Shown here: one piece after another, positions 17,936 through 27,948 of the stretch
Numbering within the stretch: position 1 is the stretch's first letter
How the letters are laid out: each line of letters starts with the position of its first letter
Source of the DNA: Pseudaminobacter salicylatoxidans
GTDB taxonomy: Bacteria; Pseudomonadota; Alphaproteobacteria; Rhizobiales; Rhizobiaceae
Direction of reading: 5' to 3'
Length of the DNA: 64,000 bases
Assembly: GCF_003148475.1 (NCBI RefSeq)
Contig: NZ_QGGG01000018.1
Coordinates: 1-64,000, forward strand
Position numbers and translations under genes: made by a program
The notes under the pieces: generated by a model
Told to the model about the DNA's origin: nothing
Databases searched by the model: none
The model's input: the letters and a program-made list of their open reading frames with translations, nothing else

Positions 17936-19766
17936 TGCCCTTGCCCCCGCGTGAACCGGACGGACGATCACCGCCGCCGCGTGGCCCCTTGCCCCCGTCA
18001 CCTTCACGACGCGGCTTGCCGAAGCCCGACTTGCCGCCGCCGGGCTTATCGAAGAACGGCTTGCCATGATGCGGTTTGGCAGATTTGCGCGCCGGCGCTT
18101 CCGCCTTGTCTGCTCCGGCATTGCCCTTGCCGATCGGACGCGCGCCGGGTGCCATCCAGACATTGGCCTTTCGCTGCCCCGGCGCCTCGAAGGAGCGGCC
18201 GCCATGTTCGCCCGGCTTCTCTGCGCGCTTGAACTTGCCGCCGCGATCCGGGCGCTCACCCCGCTCCTGCCCAAAGCTGCGATCCGGCTTCGTCTGCAAC
18301 CGGTCGCGCATGTCTTCGCGATGGCGCTCCTGCTCGCGCTTGCGATTGCGCTTGATCAGTCCGCCCTCGCCGATCTCCAGCGGCCGTGGCCCGCGCGGCG
18401 CCCTGGCTGGTGCTTCGCCCTCGGGCCTGGCAGTCTCCCTGCGTACCGGCTTGTTGGAAAACGGCTTGATGATGTCGGCGTCGAAATTCGCGCCGGCTTC
18501 CTCGATCAGGCGCTCTCCGAGCTGGTCGCGCAGCGTGCGGCCGCTCAGTTCCTGCACATGACCTTCCGGCAACTCGCCAAGCTGGAACGGGCCATAGGAA
18601 ATGCGGATCAGCCGCGTCACGGTCAGGCCGAGCGCACCGAGGATGTTCCTCACCTCCCGGTTCTTGCCTTCGCGCAGACCGAGGGTAAGCCATGCATTGG
18701 TGCCCTGCTCCCGATCGAGCGAAGCCTCGACGGAACCGTAGAAGACGCCATCGACGGCAATACCTTCCTTCAGTCCCGCAAGCTGCTTTTCATCGACCTT
18801 GCCGTGAACGCGCGCCCGGTAGCGGCGCAGCCAGCCCGTGGCCGGCAGTTCCAGCACGCGCGACAAGCCGCCGTCATTGGTGAGCAGCAAAAGCCCCTCA
18901 GTGTTGATGTCGAGGCGGCCGACCGTCATCAGGCGCGGCAGGTCGGCCGGCAGTATGTCGAAAACGGTCTTGCGGCCTTCCGGGTCGCGATTGGTGGTGA
19001 CCACGCCGGCCGGCTTGTGGAACAGGAACAGCCGCGTACGCTCGACCGGCGGAATGACCTGATCGTCGAGTTCGATGCGATCCTGCGGCATGACATTGAA
19101 GGCCGGCGAAGTCAGAACCTGTCCGTTGACGCGCACGCGGCCGGCGGCGATCAGTTCCTCCGCATCCCGCCGCGAGGCGATGCCGACACGCGCCAGGCGT
19201 TTGGCGATGCGCTCTCCCGGAGCCTCTTCCACCGCATTGGCGCGCTCGAAAGGCTTGCGCGGACCACTGCCGTGCCGGGCTGCCTGCGGCTTGCCGCCTT
19301 CCGGACGCCGGCGTCCTTCGAAGCCACCCTCGCGCTTCGGATGCGAGCGCTCGAACTGCGGACGCTCCCGGCGGGCGTCTTCATTGCGGTTCTCGCGGGA
19401 AAATTCCCTGCCCTGCGCGCCTTCCCGTTCGGCACGGCCGGGACGCGGGCCAGTCCGCTTTTCGTAAGGCTTGCCCTCGAAACGCGACGGCTTGCGAAAG
19501 CCGCCTTCGCCGTCTTCGCGCGGGCGGTCGTCGCGAGAGAAATCGCGCCTTGGCCGCTCGGAGCCCGTGGCTTCATCGCGCCGCTGGAAGCGCGGCTTGT
19601 CGCCGGCATCGCGTTCACCGCGCTTGCCGAAGGGCTTTGCCCCTTCGGCGCGTGGCTTGCCCGCGAATCCCGGCTTGCCGCCCTTGCGCGGCGCGCCGCT
19701 ACCGCCGCGTGCACCGCCTGCCTTGAAGCCGCCTTTACGCGGAGATTTTTTATGATCGTCGTCCAT
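17916..19766 (-). CDS. rluB: rRNA pseudouridine synthase (RluB/RsuA family) with long basic tails
   Basis: The 616-residue protein has a compact enzyme core: an S4 RNA-binding domain (about 184-245) and an RsuA/RluB catalytic domain with GRLDINTEGLLLLTNDG, catalytic Asp about 286. It should convert a uridine of 23S rRNA (U2605 in E. coli) to pseudouridine. The core is flanked by about 180 N-terminal and 185 C-terminal residues rich in Lys, Arg, Gly, Pro and Asp/Glu with no predicted fold. Such tails are known in alphaproteobacterial relatives and are probably RNA-binding. The ATG at 19766 has AAAGG about 12 bp upstream. It overlaps rsmD and is divergent from tadA. Confidence 0.92.
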   Translation of the reverse strand: MDDDHKKSPRKGGFKAGGARGGSGAPRKGGKPGFAGKPRAEGAKPFGKRGERDAGDKPRFQRRDEATGSERPRRDFSRDDRPREDGEGGFRKPSRFEGKPYEKRTGPRPGRAEREGAQGREFSRENRNEDARRERPQFERSHPKREGGFEGRRRPEGGKPQAARHGSGPRKPFERANAVEEAPGERIAKRLARVGIASRRDAEELIAAGRVRVNGQVLTSPAFNVMPQDRIELDDQVIPPVERTRLFLFHKPAGVVTTNRDPEGRKTVFDILPADLPRLMTVGRLDINTEGLLLLTNDGGLSRVLELPATGWLRRYRARVHGKVDEKQLAGLKEGIAVDGVFYGSVEASLDREQGTNAWLTLGLREGKNREVRNILGALGLTVTRLIRISYGPFQLGELPEGHVQELSGRTLRDQLGERLIEEAGANFDADIIKPFSNKPVRRETARPEGEAPARAPRGPRPLEIGEGGLIKRNRKREQERHREDMRDRLQTKPDRSFGQERGERPDRGGKFKRAEKPGEHGGRSFEAPGQRKANVWMAPGARPIGKGNAGADKAEAPARKSAKPHHGKPFFDKPGGGKSGFGKPRREGDGGKGPRGGGDRPSGSRGGKGNADRRR

Positions 19767-19831
19767 GTGGCATTTGCCTTTCCGGGGCGGTAGATAACAG
19801 GAACACTTGTCGGTTGCGAGGGAATAACAGC

Positions 19832-20284
19832 TTGAAACGACCGGATTTCATGGCGCTTGCGCTTGCCGAGGCAAAAGCGGCCGCGGACCGTGGCGAAGTG
19901 CCGGTCGGGGCAGTCCTCGCCAATGGCCACGCGGTCGTCGCCAGTGCCGGCAATCGCACCCGCGAACTCAACGACCCGACCGCTCATGCCGAAATGCTGG
20001 TCATCCGCGAAGCTTCGAAAAAACTGTCGTCCGAACGACTGACCGGCCTCGACCTCTATGTAACGCTGGAGCCTTGCACCATGTGCGCGGGCGCCATTTC
20101 CTTTTCCCGCATCCGCCGCCTTTATTATGGCGCGGCCGATGAAAAAGGCGGCGCAGTGGTCAATGGCGTCAGGTTCTTCACCTCACCCACCTGCCATCAT
20201 GCGCCCGATATCTATCCGGGCATAGCCGAATGCGATGCCGCGGCACTGCTCAAGGACTTTTTTCAGGCCCGCCGCGAACCATAG
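19832..20284 (+). CDS. tadA: tRNA-specific adenosine deaminase
   Basis: TadA converts A34 of tRNA-Arg(ACG) to inosine and is normally essential. The 150-residue protein has the zinc-deaminase signature: His52-Ala-Glu54 and PCTMC with Cys82 and Cys85. I chose the TTG at 19832 because GAGGGA lies 8 bp upstream; an ATG at 19850 has no SD and would remove the first six residues. It is divergent from rluB, so RNA-modification genes flank a short shared promoter region. Confidence 0.93.
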   Translation: MKRPDFMALALAEAKAAADRGEVPVGAVLANGHAVVASAGNRTRELNDPTAHAEMLVIREASKKLSSERLTGLDLYVTLEPCTMCAGAISFSRIRRLYYGAADEKGGAVVNGVRFFTSPTCHHAPDIYPGIAECDAAALLKDFFQARREP

Positions 20285-20306
20285 GCCACGGTACCTGCTT
20301 TTTACC

Positions 20307-20993
20307 CTACCAGGGAAGGATATCGCGCCAGCTGCCCTTCTTGCCTGCAGCAGCTTTCAGGCGGCGCTCCTTCTTGTATTCATCTTCGCCGATATCGCCA
20401 GACGGCGCACTCGCGGACGGCTGGCGATAATCCAGCGGCGGTTCGCTGAGATATTTGCGAACAGTAGGATTGCCCTGCCGTGTCTCGGCAAGACGCTTGT
20501 TGAACGCCTCGCGCTGGTCCCGCTCCATGCCGGGCTTGCCAAGACCCGAATCCTGCGTGCGCTGCGAAACACCGAGCGGCAGGGATCTGGCCGAAGACGG
20601 CGCATTCAGGTCTCCCTGGATTTCCGGCTCCCAGCCCGGATTGTCACGATTGGCCGTCGCTTCGGCGCGCATGCGGGAACGGCGCTGTTCCGGCGATTCG
20701 GGCCATGCGCTGTTGCTGGCCGTCACGATATTCTCCTGCGGCGCTGGAAGATTGAGCTTTTCGCCCGGCTTGGGCCTCACCAACTCAGGTCGCGGCTTAT
20801 AGTCGATCTTCTCGCGGTTCTTCGGCGCGACCGACAGGATTCCGGTGACGTCGCCGACAAGCTGCTCGGTCGAGGTCTTGTCCGTTCCGTAGGTTGGCGA
20901 ACTCACACAGCCAGACACAGCAAGGCCGGAGGCCACGAGCGCCAGCAGGGCAACCCGCGCGCGCGTCTTTTCAGTCATGCCAGAAAATTTCAC
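20307..20993 (-). CDS. Lipoprotein of unknown function
   Basis: This 228-residue protein has a type II signal peptide with lipobox LAVSGC, the lipidated Cys at about residue 29. The mature part is hydrophilic, proline- and charge-rich with no recognisable domain, and ends in a conserved-looking SWRDILPW. It is probably anchored in the outer membrane facing the periplasm. I chose the GTG at 20991-20993 because a GAGAGG element is upstream; an ATG five codons later (20978) lacks an SD. It is convergent with tadA (22 bp) and lies downstream of ileS on the same strand. Confidence 0.75.
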   Translation of the reverse strand: MKFSGMTEKTRARVALLALVASGLAVSGCVSSPTYGTDKTSTEQLVGDVTGILSVAPKNREKIDYKPRPELVRPKPGEKLNLPAPQENIVTASNSAWPESPEQRRSRMRAEATANRDNPGWEPEIQGDLNAPSSARSLPLGVSQRTQDSGLGKPGMERDQREAFNKRLAETRQGNPTVRKYLSEPPLDYRQPSASAPSGDIGEDEYKKERRLKAAAGKKGSWRDILPW

Positions 20994-21161
20994 CGCAAAC
21001 CGCCTCTCGCTTTCGCCGAATTCCGGACTGGCGTCCGGCTATCCCCGCATCCTCATCTGATGGGAATCCGGCGACAATTTGTCGGCCGGAATTCCGGCTT
21101 TTAACGCAAGCGCCCCCGAAGGGCAACGACCGCCGCCGCTGCCCTTTCCGATTCGGTTTGC

Positions 21162-24137
21162 TCAAAGCCTGCCCAGCGCTTCCAGTTCGTGCAGCGCAGC
21201 GGCATCGCGCGCCGACACATCCGGGAAGGCCGCGTCGGAGCCGACATCGGCGGTGTAGCGCCATGAGCGCGCGCATTTGCGCAGGCCCTTGCCTTCCGCC
21301 TTTTCCACCACGACGGCTACGCCCGGCACCTCGCGCAGCGTGAAGGCACCGGCAGGTGCGGCCTCGCGCGACACGGTAAGATCGCTGGTGATGCTGATCT
21401 CGGCCATGTCGATGCCGTCGAGCGCCGATGCCAGCGTTTCATCGGCGATGTAGACGACCGGAACCGCCTCCAGCGAAGAGCCGATGGCCTTGCTGGCCCG
21501 CTCCAGCTCGAGCGCGCCCGTGACCACGCCGCGCACCTGGCGGATCTTGCGCCACTTCTCGGCCAGCGCCTCGTTCCGCCAGTCGGCCGGCACGTCACGG
21601 AACTGCTCCAGATGCACCGATTCGCACGCCGGATAGCGCTCGAGCCAGGCTTCCTCGGTGGTGAAAGGCAGCATCGGCGCCAGCCATGTCACCAGACGGT
21701 CGAACAGATGGCGCACCACCTGCATGGCCGCCTTGCGGCGCTTGCTCGACGGCGCGTCGCAATAGAGCGCGTCCTTGCGGATGTCGAAGTAGAAGGCTGA
21801 CAGCTCCACCACCATGAAATCGACGAGCGCGCGCGTGATACGCTTGAACTCGAACGCGTCGTAACCGGCACGCACGGTCTCGTCGAGCTCGGCCAGACGG
21901 TGCAGCATCAGCCGCTCCAGCTCCGGCATCTCGGCCACTGGCACATCTTCGCCCTCGTCATGGGCGAGCGTGCCGAGCATCCAGCGGATGGTATTTCTCA
22001 GCTTGCGATAGGCGTCGATATTGGTCTGCAGCACGTTCTTGCCGAGGCGCTGGTCTTCCCAATAGTCGGTCGTCACCACCCACAGGCGCAGAATGTCGGC
22101 GCCGGACTGCTTGATGACGTCCTGCGGTACCACCGTGTTGCCGAGAGACTTCGACATCTTGCGGCCATCCTCGTCCATGGTGAAACCATGGGTGACGACG
22201 GCATTGTAGGGCGCGCGGCCGCGCGTGCCGCAGCTTTCCAAGAGCGAGGAATGGAACCAGCCGCGATGCTGGTCGGAGCCTTCGAGATAAACATCGGCCG
22301 GCCATTTCAGGTCGGGGCGATCCTCCAGCGTGAAGGTGTGGGTGGAGCCGGAATCGAACCAGACGTCGAGGATATCCATCACCTGCGTCCATGGCTCGTC
22401 GGCACGGCTGCCAAGGAAGCGCTCGCGCGCGCCTTCGGCGAACCAGGCATCGGCGCCCTCCTTCTCGAAGGCTTCGAGAATACGAGCATTGACCTCATCA
22501 TCGACCAGCACCGTGCCATCCGCGTCAGCGAAGATCGCGATCGGAACGCCCCAGGCGCGCTGGCGCGAAAGCACCCAGTCCGGACGCTCCTCGATCATGG
22601 AGCGCAGGCGCGTCTGGCCGGCGGCCGGCACGAAACGAGTGTCGTCGATAGCCTTCAACGCGCGCGAGCGCAGCGTAGTCGCGTCGCCGAGTTCCTTGTC
22701 CATGTAGACGAACCACTGCGGCGTGTTGCGGAAGATCACCGGCTTCTTGGAGCGCCAGCTATGCGGATAGCTGTGCTTCAGACGGCCGCGCGCAAACAGC
22801 ATGTTGCGCCTGATCAGCTCTTCGATGACCGCCTTGTTGGCATCGCCCTTCTTGCCGTGATCGTCGATGACGCGCGCAGCCCCACCCTCGCGATCCGGGC
22901 CGAAGCCCGGCGCATCCTTGGTGAAATAGCCGGCATCGTCCACCGTGAACGGCAGGCGCGTGTCGATGCCGCGTTTTTCGAGCGCGGCGGCGGCATCCAT
23001 CCAGGCGTCGAAGTCCTCGCGGCCGTGGCCGGGCGCGGTGTGCACGAAGCCGGTGCCGGCATCATCAGTGACATGCTCGCCCGCCAGCATCGGCACAGGG
23101 AATTCATAACCGCCACCAAAACCTTCCAGCGGATGGGAAAGCGTCAGGCTGCCAAGCTCATCGGAGGAAACATCGAAAAGACGGTTCAACGTGACCTTGG
23201 CCTTGGCGGAGGCTTCCTCGGCCAGCGCATCGGCAAAGATCAGCTTTTCGCCGGGCTGCGGGCCGTAGTCGTTCTCGGCTGCCGTCACCTCGTAGAGGCC
23301 ATAGCCGATGCGCGGCGAATAGTTCACGGCGCGGTTGCCGGGGATCGTCCACGGCGTCGTCGTCCAGATGACGACACAGGCATTCAGCAGGTCGGGGCGA
23401 AAATCGACCTTGCCGCGCGAGGCCGCAGCGGCGTCAGCATCGGCCGGAACCTCGAGCTTCATGACCGGGAACTTCACCCAGATCGTATCTGACTCGTAGT
23501 CCTGATATTCGACCTCGGCCTCGGCGAGCGCCGTACGCTCCACCACCGACCACATCACGGGCTTGGAGCCGCGATAGAGCTGGCCCGACTTGGCGAATTT
23601 CAGCAGTTCGCCCGCGATGCGTGCCTCGGCATGGAACGCCATCGTCGTATACGGGTTCTCGAAGTCACCGATGACGCCGAGCCGCAGGAACTCTTCCGTC
23701 TGCACACCGATCCAGTGCGCGGCAAAGTCGCGGCATTCCTGACGAAATTCGTTGACCGGAACCTCATCCTTGTTCTTGCCGGCGGCGCGGTATTTTTCCT
23801 CGATCTTCCATTCGATCGGCAGGCCGTGGCAATCCCAGCCCGGCACATAGTTGGAATCGTAGCCGCGCATCTGGAACGAGCGGGTGATGACGTCCTTCAG
23901 CACCTTGTTCAGCGCGTGGCCGATATGGATGTTTCCGTTGGCATAGGGCGGGCCGTCATGCAGCACGAACTTCTCGCGCCCGGCCGCACTTTCGCGCAGG
24001 CGCTTGTAGAGGTCCATCTTCTGCCAGCGGGCAACCGTCACCGGCTCCTTCTCGGGCAGGCCGGCGCGCATCGGAAATTCCGTCTGCGGCAGATAGAGGG
24101 TCTTGGAGTAATCGAGTTTTTCGGACGTATCAGTCAT
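21162..24137 (-). CDS. ileS: Isoleucyl-tRNA synthetase
   Basis: IleS charges tRNA-Ile and edits misactivated valine. The 991-residue class I synthetase has HIGH at about 71-74 and KMSKS at about 660-664, with the CP1 editing insertion between them containing [17 protein letters not shown] and [16 protein letters not shown]. An anticodon-binding domain follows, and the length is normal for rhizobia. I chose the ATG at 24135-24137 by family alignment; the open frame extends 15 codons upstream. The SD is weak. A TATAAT -10-like box on the minus strand (24185-24190) may mark its promoter, but no good -35 was found. Confidence 0.97.
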   Translation of the reverse strand: MTDTSEKLDYSKTLYLPQTEFPMRAGLPEKEPVTVARWQKMDLYKRLRESAAGREKFVLHDGPPYANGNIHIGHALNKVLKDVITRSFQMRGYDSNYVPGWDCHGLPIEWKIEEKYRAAGKNKDEVPVNEFRQECRDFAAHWIGVQTEEFLRLGVIGDFENPYTTMAFHAEARIAGELLKFAKSGQLYRGSKPVMWSVVERTALAEAEVEYQDYESDTIWVKFPVMKLEVPADADAAAASRGKVDFRPDLLNACVVIWTTTPWTIPGNRAVNYSPRIGYGLYEVTAAENDYGPQPGEKLIFADALAEEASAKAKVTLNRLFDVSSDELGSLTLSHPLEGFGGGYEFPVPMLAGEHVTDDAGTGFVHTAPGHGREDFDAWMDAAAALEKRGIDTRLPFTVDDAGYFTKDAPGFGPDREGGAARVIDDHGKKGDANKAVIEELIRRNMLFARGRLKHSYPHSWRSKKPVIFRNTPQWFVYMDKELGDATTLRSRALKAIDDTRFVPAAGQTRLRSMIEERPDWVLSRQRAWGVPIAIFADADGTVLVDDEVNARILEAFEKEGADAWFAEGARERFLGSRADEPWTQVMDILDVWFDSGSTHTFTLEDRPDLKWPADVYLEGSDQHRGWFHSSLLESCGTRGRAPYNAVVTHGFTMDEDGRKMSKSLGNTVVPQDVIKQSGADILRLWVVTTDYWEDQRLGKNVLQTNIDAYRKLRNTIRWMLGTLAHDEGEDVPVAEMPELERLMLHRLAELDETVRAGYDAFEFKRITRALVDFMVVELSAFYFDIRKDALYCDAPSSKRRKAAMQVVRHLFDRLVTWLAPMLPFTTEEAWLERYPACESVHLEQFRDVPADWRNEALAEKWRKIRQVRGVVTGALELERASKAIGSSLEAVPVVYIADETLASALDGIDMAEISITSDLTVSREAAPAGAFTLREVPGVAVVVEKAEGKGLRKCARSWRYTADVGSDAAFPDVSARDAAALHELEALGRL

Positions 24138-24372
24138 TGTCTTGCCATCGGATTGCCCGGCGAAGCCGCAACGGGCGTGCAACTATTATATCGGGGGAGC
24201 GCCGGCGGCGCACAGGCAAACATCCCGGACTTTCAGGCGGCGTCAGGCCACCCGGAAGGCCGGGCCTGTAATTCGTATAGCAATCGCGAAGACAGGCGCG
24301 AAACATCTCATGGCCGCGCTTTTAATGGAGCCGGACAGGAGAATAAAGCCCATAATGCGCTTCGCAACGCCG

Positions 24373-25182
24373 TCACATGGTGAAATCGAAGCGATAAGTG
24401 CCCGAAACACCGAGCATGAACTGGTTCGGCGAGCCGCGTTCCCGCACAAGGCTCGAATCCTTCGCCGGCCCCAGGAGTCTCCTGTATTCGCTGAACGCGC
24501 TGGTCGTTATCTTCTCGGTCGTCTTCCAGGTCACCGCGCCGCCGACGCCGATCGAGGTCAGGCCGCTCTCAGGAGTGTATGCGCCAAGGCCCGAGCGCGC
24601 AGCTTCATCTGCCGAAACACCGTAATATGCGTCCAGATATTTGGCTGACCCGAACGACAGGCGCGGACCACCGGAAATCCGCACGTCGGGCGTGACGTCC
24701 TGGAAGGCGTCGACATAGATGTCGCCCACGACGCCGCTGTGAGAGCGGATGCCATGGCGCACCTCACCGCGGACGCGCAGCCAATCGGTCGGATAAACTT
24801 CCGCGAAAACGCCGACTTCAGCGCCCCACTTCACCGGATCCAGTCCCTTCAGTTCGTCTGCGTCGCCATCGTCGCGGCCGAAGACGATCTTGCCCACCGG
24901 ACCGGCACGCAGCGTTCCGGCCTCGAACAGGGCAAAGGACATATTGTCGTTGCGGGAGGAAAAACGCGTGAACGACCCCGCCCGCCCCAGAGAAATCAGG
25001 GGAGATGCCGTGAAAACGGAACTCTTCGAGCCCTCGAACCTGGGGGCAATAAAGCCTGCTGCGCCGACCGTAAGATACCAGTCGCCACTGAACCAGTTTT
25101 CGGCCGAAGCCCGCACGGTGGAGAAGCCCAGCATCATGGTCGCAGCAACAGCTGCCGCCAGCCGGCAATAGGAAATCGTCAT
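24373..25182 (-). CDS. MipA/OmpV-family outer-membrane protein
   Basis: The 269-residue protein has a signal peptide ending near RASAE and a beta-barrel pattern of alternating residues. It ends TYRFDFTM, with aromatic residues near the C-terminus. The segment GDWYLTVGAAGFIAPRFEGS matches the N-terminal barrel region of MipA/OmpV proteins. E. coli MipA interacts with murein synthesis enzymes, but most relatives have no defined role. I chose the ATG at 25180-25182 because it begins a typical signal sequence; upstream residues are not signal-like. It sits alone, with about 235 bp to ileS downstream. Confidence 0.82.
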   Translation of the reverse strand: MTISYCRLAAAVAATMMLGFSTVRASAENWFSGDWYLTVGAAGFIAPRFEGSKSSVFTASPLISLGRAGSFTRFSSRNDNMSFALFEAGTLRAGPVGKIVFGRDDGDADELKGLDPVKWGAEVGVFAEVYPTDWLRVRGEVRHGIRSHSGVVGDIYVDAFQDVTPDVRISGGPRLSFGSAKYLDAYYGVSADEAARSGLGAYTPESGLTSIGVGGAVTWKTTEKITTSAFSEYRRLLGPAKDSSLVRERGSPNQFMLGVSGTYRFDFTM

Positions 25183-25389
25183 TACGCGCACACTCTCGAA
25201 CACAACCGCCCGTTGATCGGAGCAGTGCGGCACGTTTGGTAAAATTTGATTTAAACCGGAAGCTTCCGGGCGATCTTTATCAACCCGGCCAACGATTTAG
25301 GTCTCTGGACGAAATGAAGAACGCGCGCTACCTTTCGCGACAGGCGGTTCGCTGGAATTTGTTTATTCATCACCATGGAGGTGACGACT

Positions 25390-25983
25390 ATGACTTTGAA
25401 TTCCGATATGCCCGACGATTTCAAAAAAGCTATCAGTGAAACACGGACCAAATGGGGCTGGTTCGTAGTGCTTGGAATATTGCTGCTGATCTTCGGTGGT
25501 ATTGCTTTCGGCAATCTTTTCGTAGCCACCATCGCTTCCGTCTATGTCATCGGCATCCTGATGCTGATCGGCGGCATAGTCGAGATCATCCACTCCTTCG
25601 GGGTGAAAACCTGGGGCAGCTTCTTCTGGTGGTTCCTCAGCGGCCTGCTTTATGCCGTGGCGGGCTTCCTGGCCTTCTACAACCCGCTGTTGGTTTCGGT
25701 GGTGCTGACCTTCCTGCTTGCGGTCAGCCTGATCGCGGCCGGCGTCCTTCGCTTGTGGGTCGGCCTTTCCGATCGCACGGCGCCGGGCTGGGGCTGGGTT
25801 GTCGCGGCTGGCGTGGTGACGATCCTGGCGGGCCTGATCATCGCCTTCAGATGGCCTGTCAACAGCCTGTGGGTGCTGGGTTTGTTCCTGGCAATCGACC
25901 TGATTTTCCAGGGCTGGTCCAACATCGCCTTCGGCCTGGCCCTGCGGAACGCGCCGCCGCTAGAAAGCAAGAGCGCCGTCTAG
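25390..25983 (+). CDS. HdeD-family acid-resistance membrane protein
   Basis: The 197-residue protein has six predicted membrane helices in three hairpins, as in HdeD/DUF308 proteins; HdeD contributes to acid resistance in E. coli. The start is decided by the SD: GGAGGTGA (25377-25384) ends 5 bp before the ATG at 25390. The in-frame ATG at 25375 overlaps this SD and has none of its own. Its 3' end overlaps the convergent ribF by 24 bp, so the two mRNAs are complementary there. A 14-bp perfect palindrome, CCGGAAGCTTCCGG, lies upstream at 25256-25269. Confidence 0.88.
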   Translation: MTLNSDMPDDFKKAISETRTKWGWFVVLGILLLIFGGIAFGNLFVATIASVYVIGILMLIGGIVEIIHSFGVKTWGSFFWWFLSGLLYAVAGFLAFYNPLLVSVVLTFLLAVSLIAAGVLRLWVGLSDRTAPGWGWVVAAGVVTILAGLIIAFRWPVNSLWVLGLFLAIDLIFQGWSNIAFGLALRNAPPLESKSAV

Positions 25984-26943
25984 CGGCGACAACGGCCTGA
26001 CACCGGCGAGCAGCGCGCGCGCCTCCTGCTCGTCGCGCTGCATCTGCGCGACGAGGGCATCCAGCCCGTCGAATTTCACCTCGCCGCGCAGATAGCCGAA
26101 CAGGGAAACCCGGCACGACTGGCCGTAAAGATCCCCCGAAAAATCGAACAGGAAGGTTTCGAGCAGCGGCGCGCCATTGTCGTCCACGGTGGGGCGGCGG
26201 CCGAAGCTCGCCACGCCGTCATGCAGCATGCCGTCCTGGCGGCGGAAGCGGACGGCATAGATGCCGTGTTTCAGCCCGCAACTGTCGGGCAGCGCCATGT
26301 TTGCGGTTGGAAAGCCCAGCGTGCGGCCAAGCTGCTTGCCACGCGTCACCTCTGCCTCGACCGTGTAGCGATAGCCGAGCAGCCCGGCCGCCTCGGCCAC
26401 CTCGCCCTCGCACAACAGCCCGCGAATGCGGCTCGACGAAACGATTTCGGCCCCCTCGTCGCGGTACGGGTCCACCAGCGTCACACCAAAGCCGTGGCGC
26501 TCGCCGGCTTCCATCAGGAAAGCCGGGCCACCTTGCCGGTTCTTGCCGAAATGGAAGTCGAAGCCAGTCACCGCATGGCTGATGCCGAGATCGGCATCAA
26601 GAATATCGGTGACGAAGCGGTCGGCATCCAGAGAAGCGAATTCGCGATTGAAGGGCTGCTCCACGACCGCCGCGAAGCCGAGTTCGGCCAGAAGGCGCGC
26701 CTTCATGGGCGCTGGCGTGAGCTGGAACAGGGGCACGTCCGGCCGGAACACCGCCCGCGGATGCGGATCGAAGGTCAGTACCAGAGCCGGAACGCCCCGC
26801 TGGCGGGCCTCTTCGAGCGCGCGCCCCAGCACCGCCTGATGGCCGCGATGGACACCGTCGAAATTGCCGATGGCAACGACGCCGCCGCGCAATGAAGCCG
26901 GCAGCCTGTCGGAACCCGGGACGCGCTGGAAATATTGGCTCAT
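25960..26943 (-). CDS. ribF: Bifunctional riboflavin kinase/FAD synthetase
   Basis: RibF phosphorylates riboflavin to FMN and adenylylates FMN to FAD. The 327-residue protein has the N-terminal FAD synthetase domain with GNFDGVHRGHQ (nucleotidyltransferase H-G-H motif) and SSSRIRGLLCEGEV, then the riboflavin kinase domain with GRTLGFPTANM. It starts at the ATG 26941-26943, 8 bp after the upstream HAD gene, so the two are probably cotranscribed. It is separate from the rib cluster near 57.5-60.4 kb. The 3' end overlaps the HdeD gene. Confidence 0.96.
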   Translation of the reverse strand: MSQYFQRVPGSDRLPASLRGGVVAIGNFDGVHRGHQAVLGRALEEARQRGVPALVLTFDPHPRAVFRPDVPLFQLTPAPMKARLLAELGFAAVVEQPFNREFASLDADRFVTDILDADLGISHAVTGFDFHFGKNRQGGPAFLMEAGERHGFGVTLVDPYRDEGAEIVSSSRIRGLLCEGEVAEAAGLLGYRYTVEAEVTRGKQLGRTLGFPTANMALPDSCGLKHGIYAVRFRRQDGMLHDGVASFGRRPTVDDNGAPLLETFLFDFSGDLYGQSCRVSLFGYLRGEVKFDGLDALVAQMQRDEQEARALLAGVRPLSPLDGALAF

Positions 26944-26951
26944 GGACGTTT

Positions 26952-27812
26952 TTACCGAAGCCGTGGGATCACCGCTACAGGCCGATGCCCGTGCTTTTCG
27001 AGAAACTCCGAGAGAAGCTCAAGATCGGGGGCCTGCGGATTGCCGTAATCTGCGGCATGGACGCCGCCGGAGACGTAAAGCACATCCAGCCCGTTGTCTG
27101 CCGCGCCTTTGATGTCGGTCAGCATACCGTCGCCGATGCCAAGCGATTCTTCGGTGGAAACCTCCCGGCCAAGCACCTCTGAAGCGGCATTCAGCGCGGC
27201 CACATAGATCGGGCGATGCGGCTTGCCCGAGATCAGGGTACGCCCGCCAAGCTGGGTGTAGTCGCGCGCCAGCGCGCCGGCACACCAGATCAGCCTGTCG
27301 CCGCGCTCGACCATGATGTCGGGATTGGCGCAGATGAAGGGCAGGTTGCGCGAGCGCAGCCGCATCAGCAGTTCCGCATATTCCTCCGGCGTCTCGGTCT
27401 CGTCGTCGAACAGGCCGGTGCAGACCACGGCATCCGCCTCGAACTCCTCGACCAGTTCGCAATCGATGCCGTCATAGATGACCTCGTCGCGCTCCGGCCC
27501 GAGATGGAACAGTTTGCGCGGCGCCTGGCGAATCAGGTCGCGCGTCACGTCGCCGGACGTGACGATGCGGTCCCAGGCGTCCTGCGGCACGCCGAGCGCT
27601 GCAAGCTGCGCTTCGACACCGTCGCGCGGGCGCGGCGAATTGGTGATGAGGACGACGGCCAGCCCTTTTTGCCGCGCACGTCTCAGAGCTTCGGCAGACT
27701 CCGGGAAAGCATCGACGCCATTGTGAAGCACGCCCCACACGTCGCAAAGAATGGCGGCGTAGCGGTCGGTGACGACATCCAGCGATCCGATCATCTCGGG
27801 CGATCCCGTCAT
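26952..27812 (-). CDS. TIGR01459-type HAD-superfamily hydrolase
   Basis: The 286-residue NagD-like HAD protein has motif I CDVWGVLHNG (nucleophile Asp24), motif II LITNSPRP, motif III Lys in ISGKPHRPIY and motif IV GIGDGMLTDIKGA. The acid/base Asp normally two residues after the nucleophile is Trp here. As far as I recall, this is usual for the family, so it may be a slow phosphatase, another phosphotransferase or a binding protein. The ATG has AAGGA 8 bp upstream. ribF follows 8 bp downstream; linkage to flavin metabolism is possible but unproven. Confidence 0.88.
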   Translation of the reverse strand: MTGSPEMIGSLDVVTDRYAAILCDVWGVLHNGVDAFPESAEALRRARQKGLAVVLITNSPRPRDGVEAQLAALGVPQDAWDRIVTSGDVTRDLIRQAPRKLFHLGPERDEVIYDGIDCELVEEFEADAVVCTGLFDDETETPEEYAELLMRLRSRNLPFICANPDIMVERGDRLIWCAGALARDYTQLGGRTLISGKPHRPIYVAALNAASEVLGREVSTEESLGIGDGMLTDIKGAADNGLDVLYVSGGVHAADYGNPQAPDLELLSEFLEKHGHRPVAVIPRLR

Positions 27813-27948
27813 GGCATTTCCTTCTGTGGCTGTGCGGGGATGGACGAGGCGGCGAGCTAATGGCCATGGGAATTAGCCGAAGCGGCGCACCATGTCACCA
27901 CCTTTCAGGTCCCCTCCCCGGCCATCAGCCGCGGCGGCCTGCCGTTCA

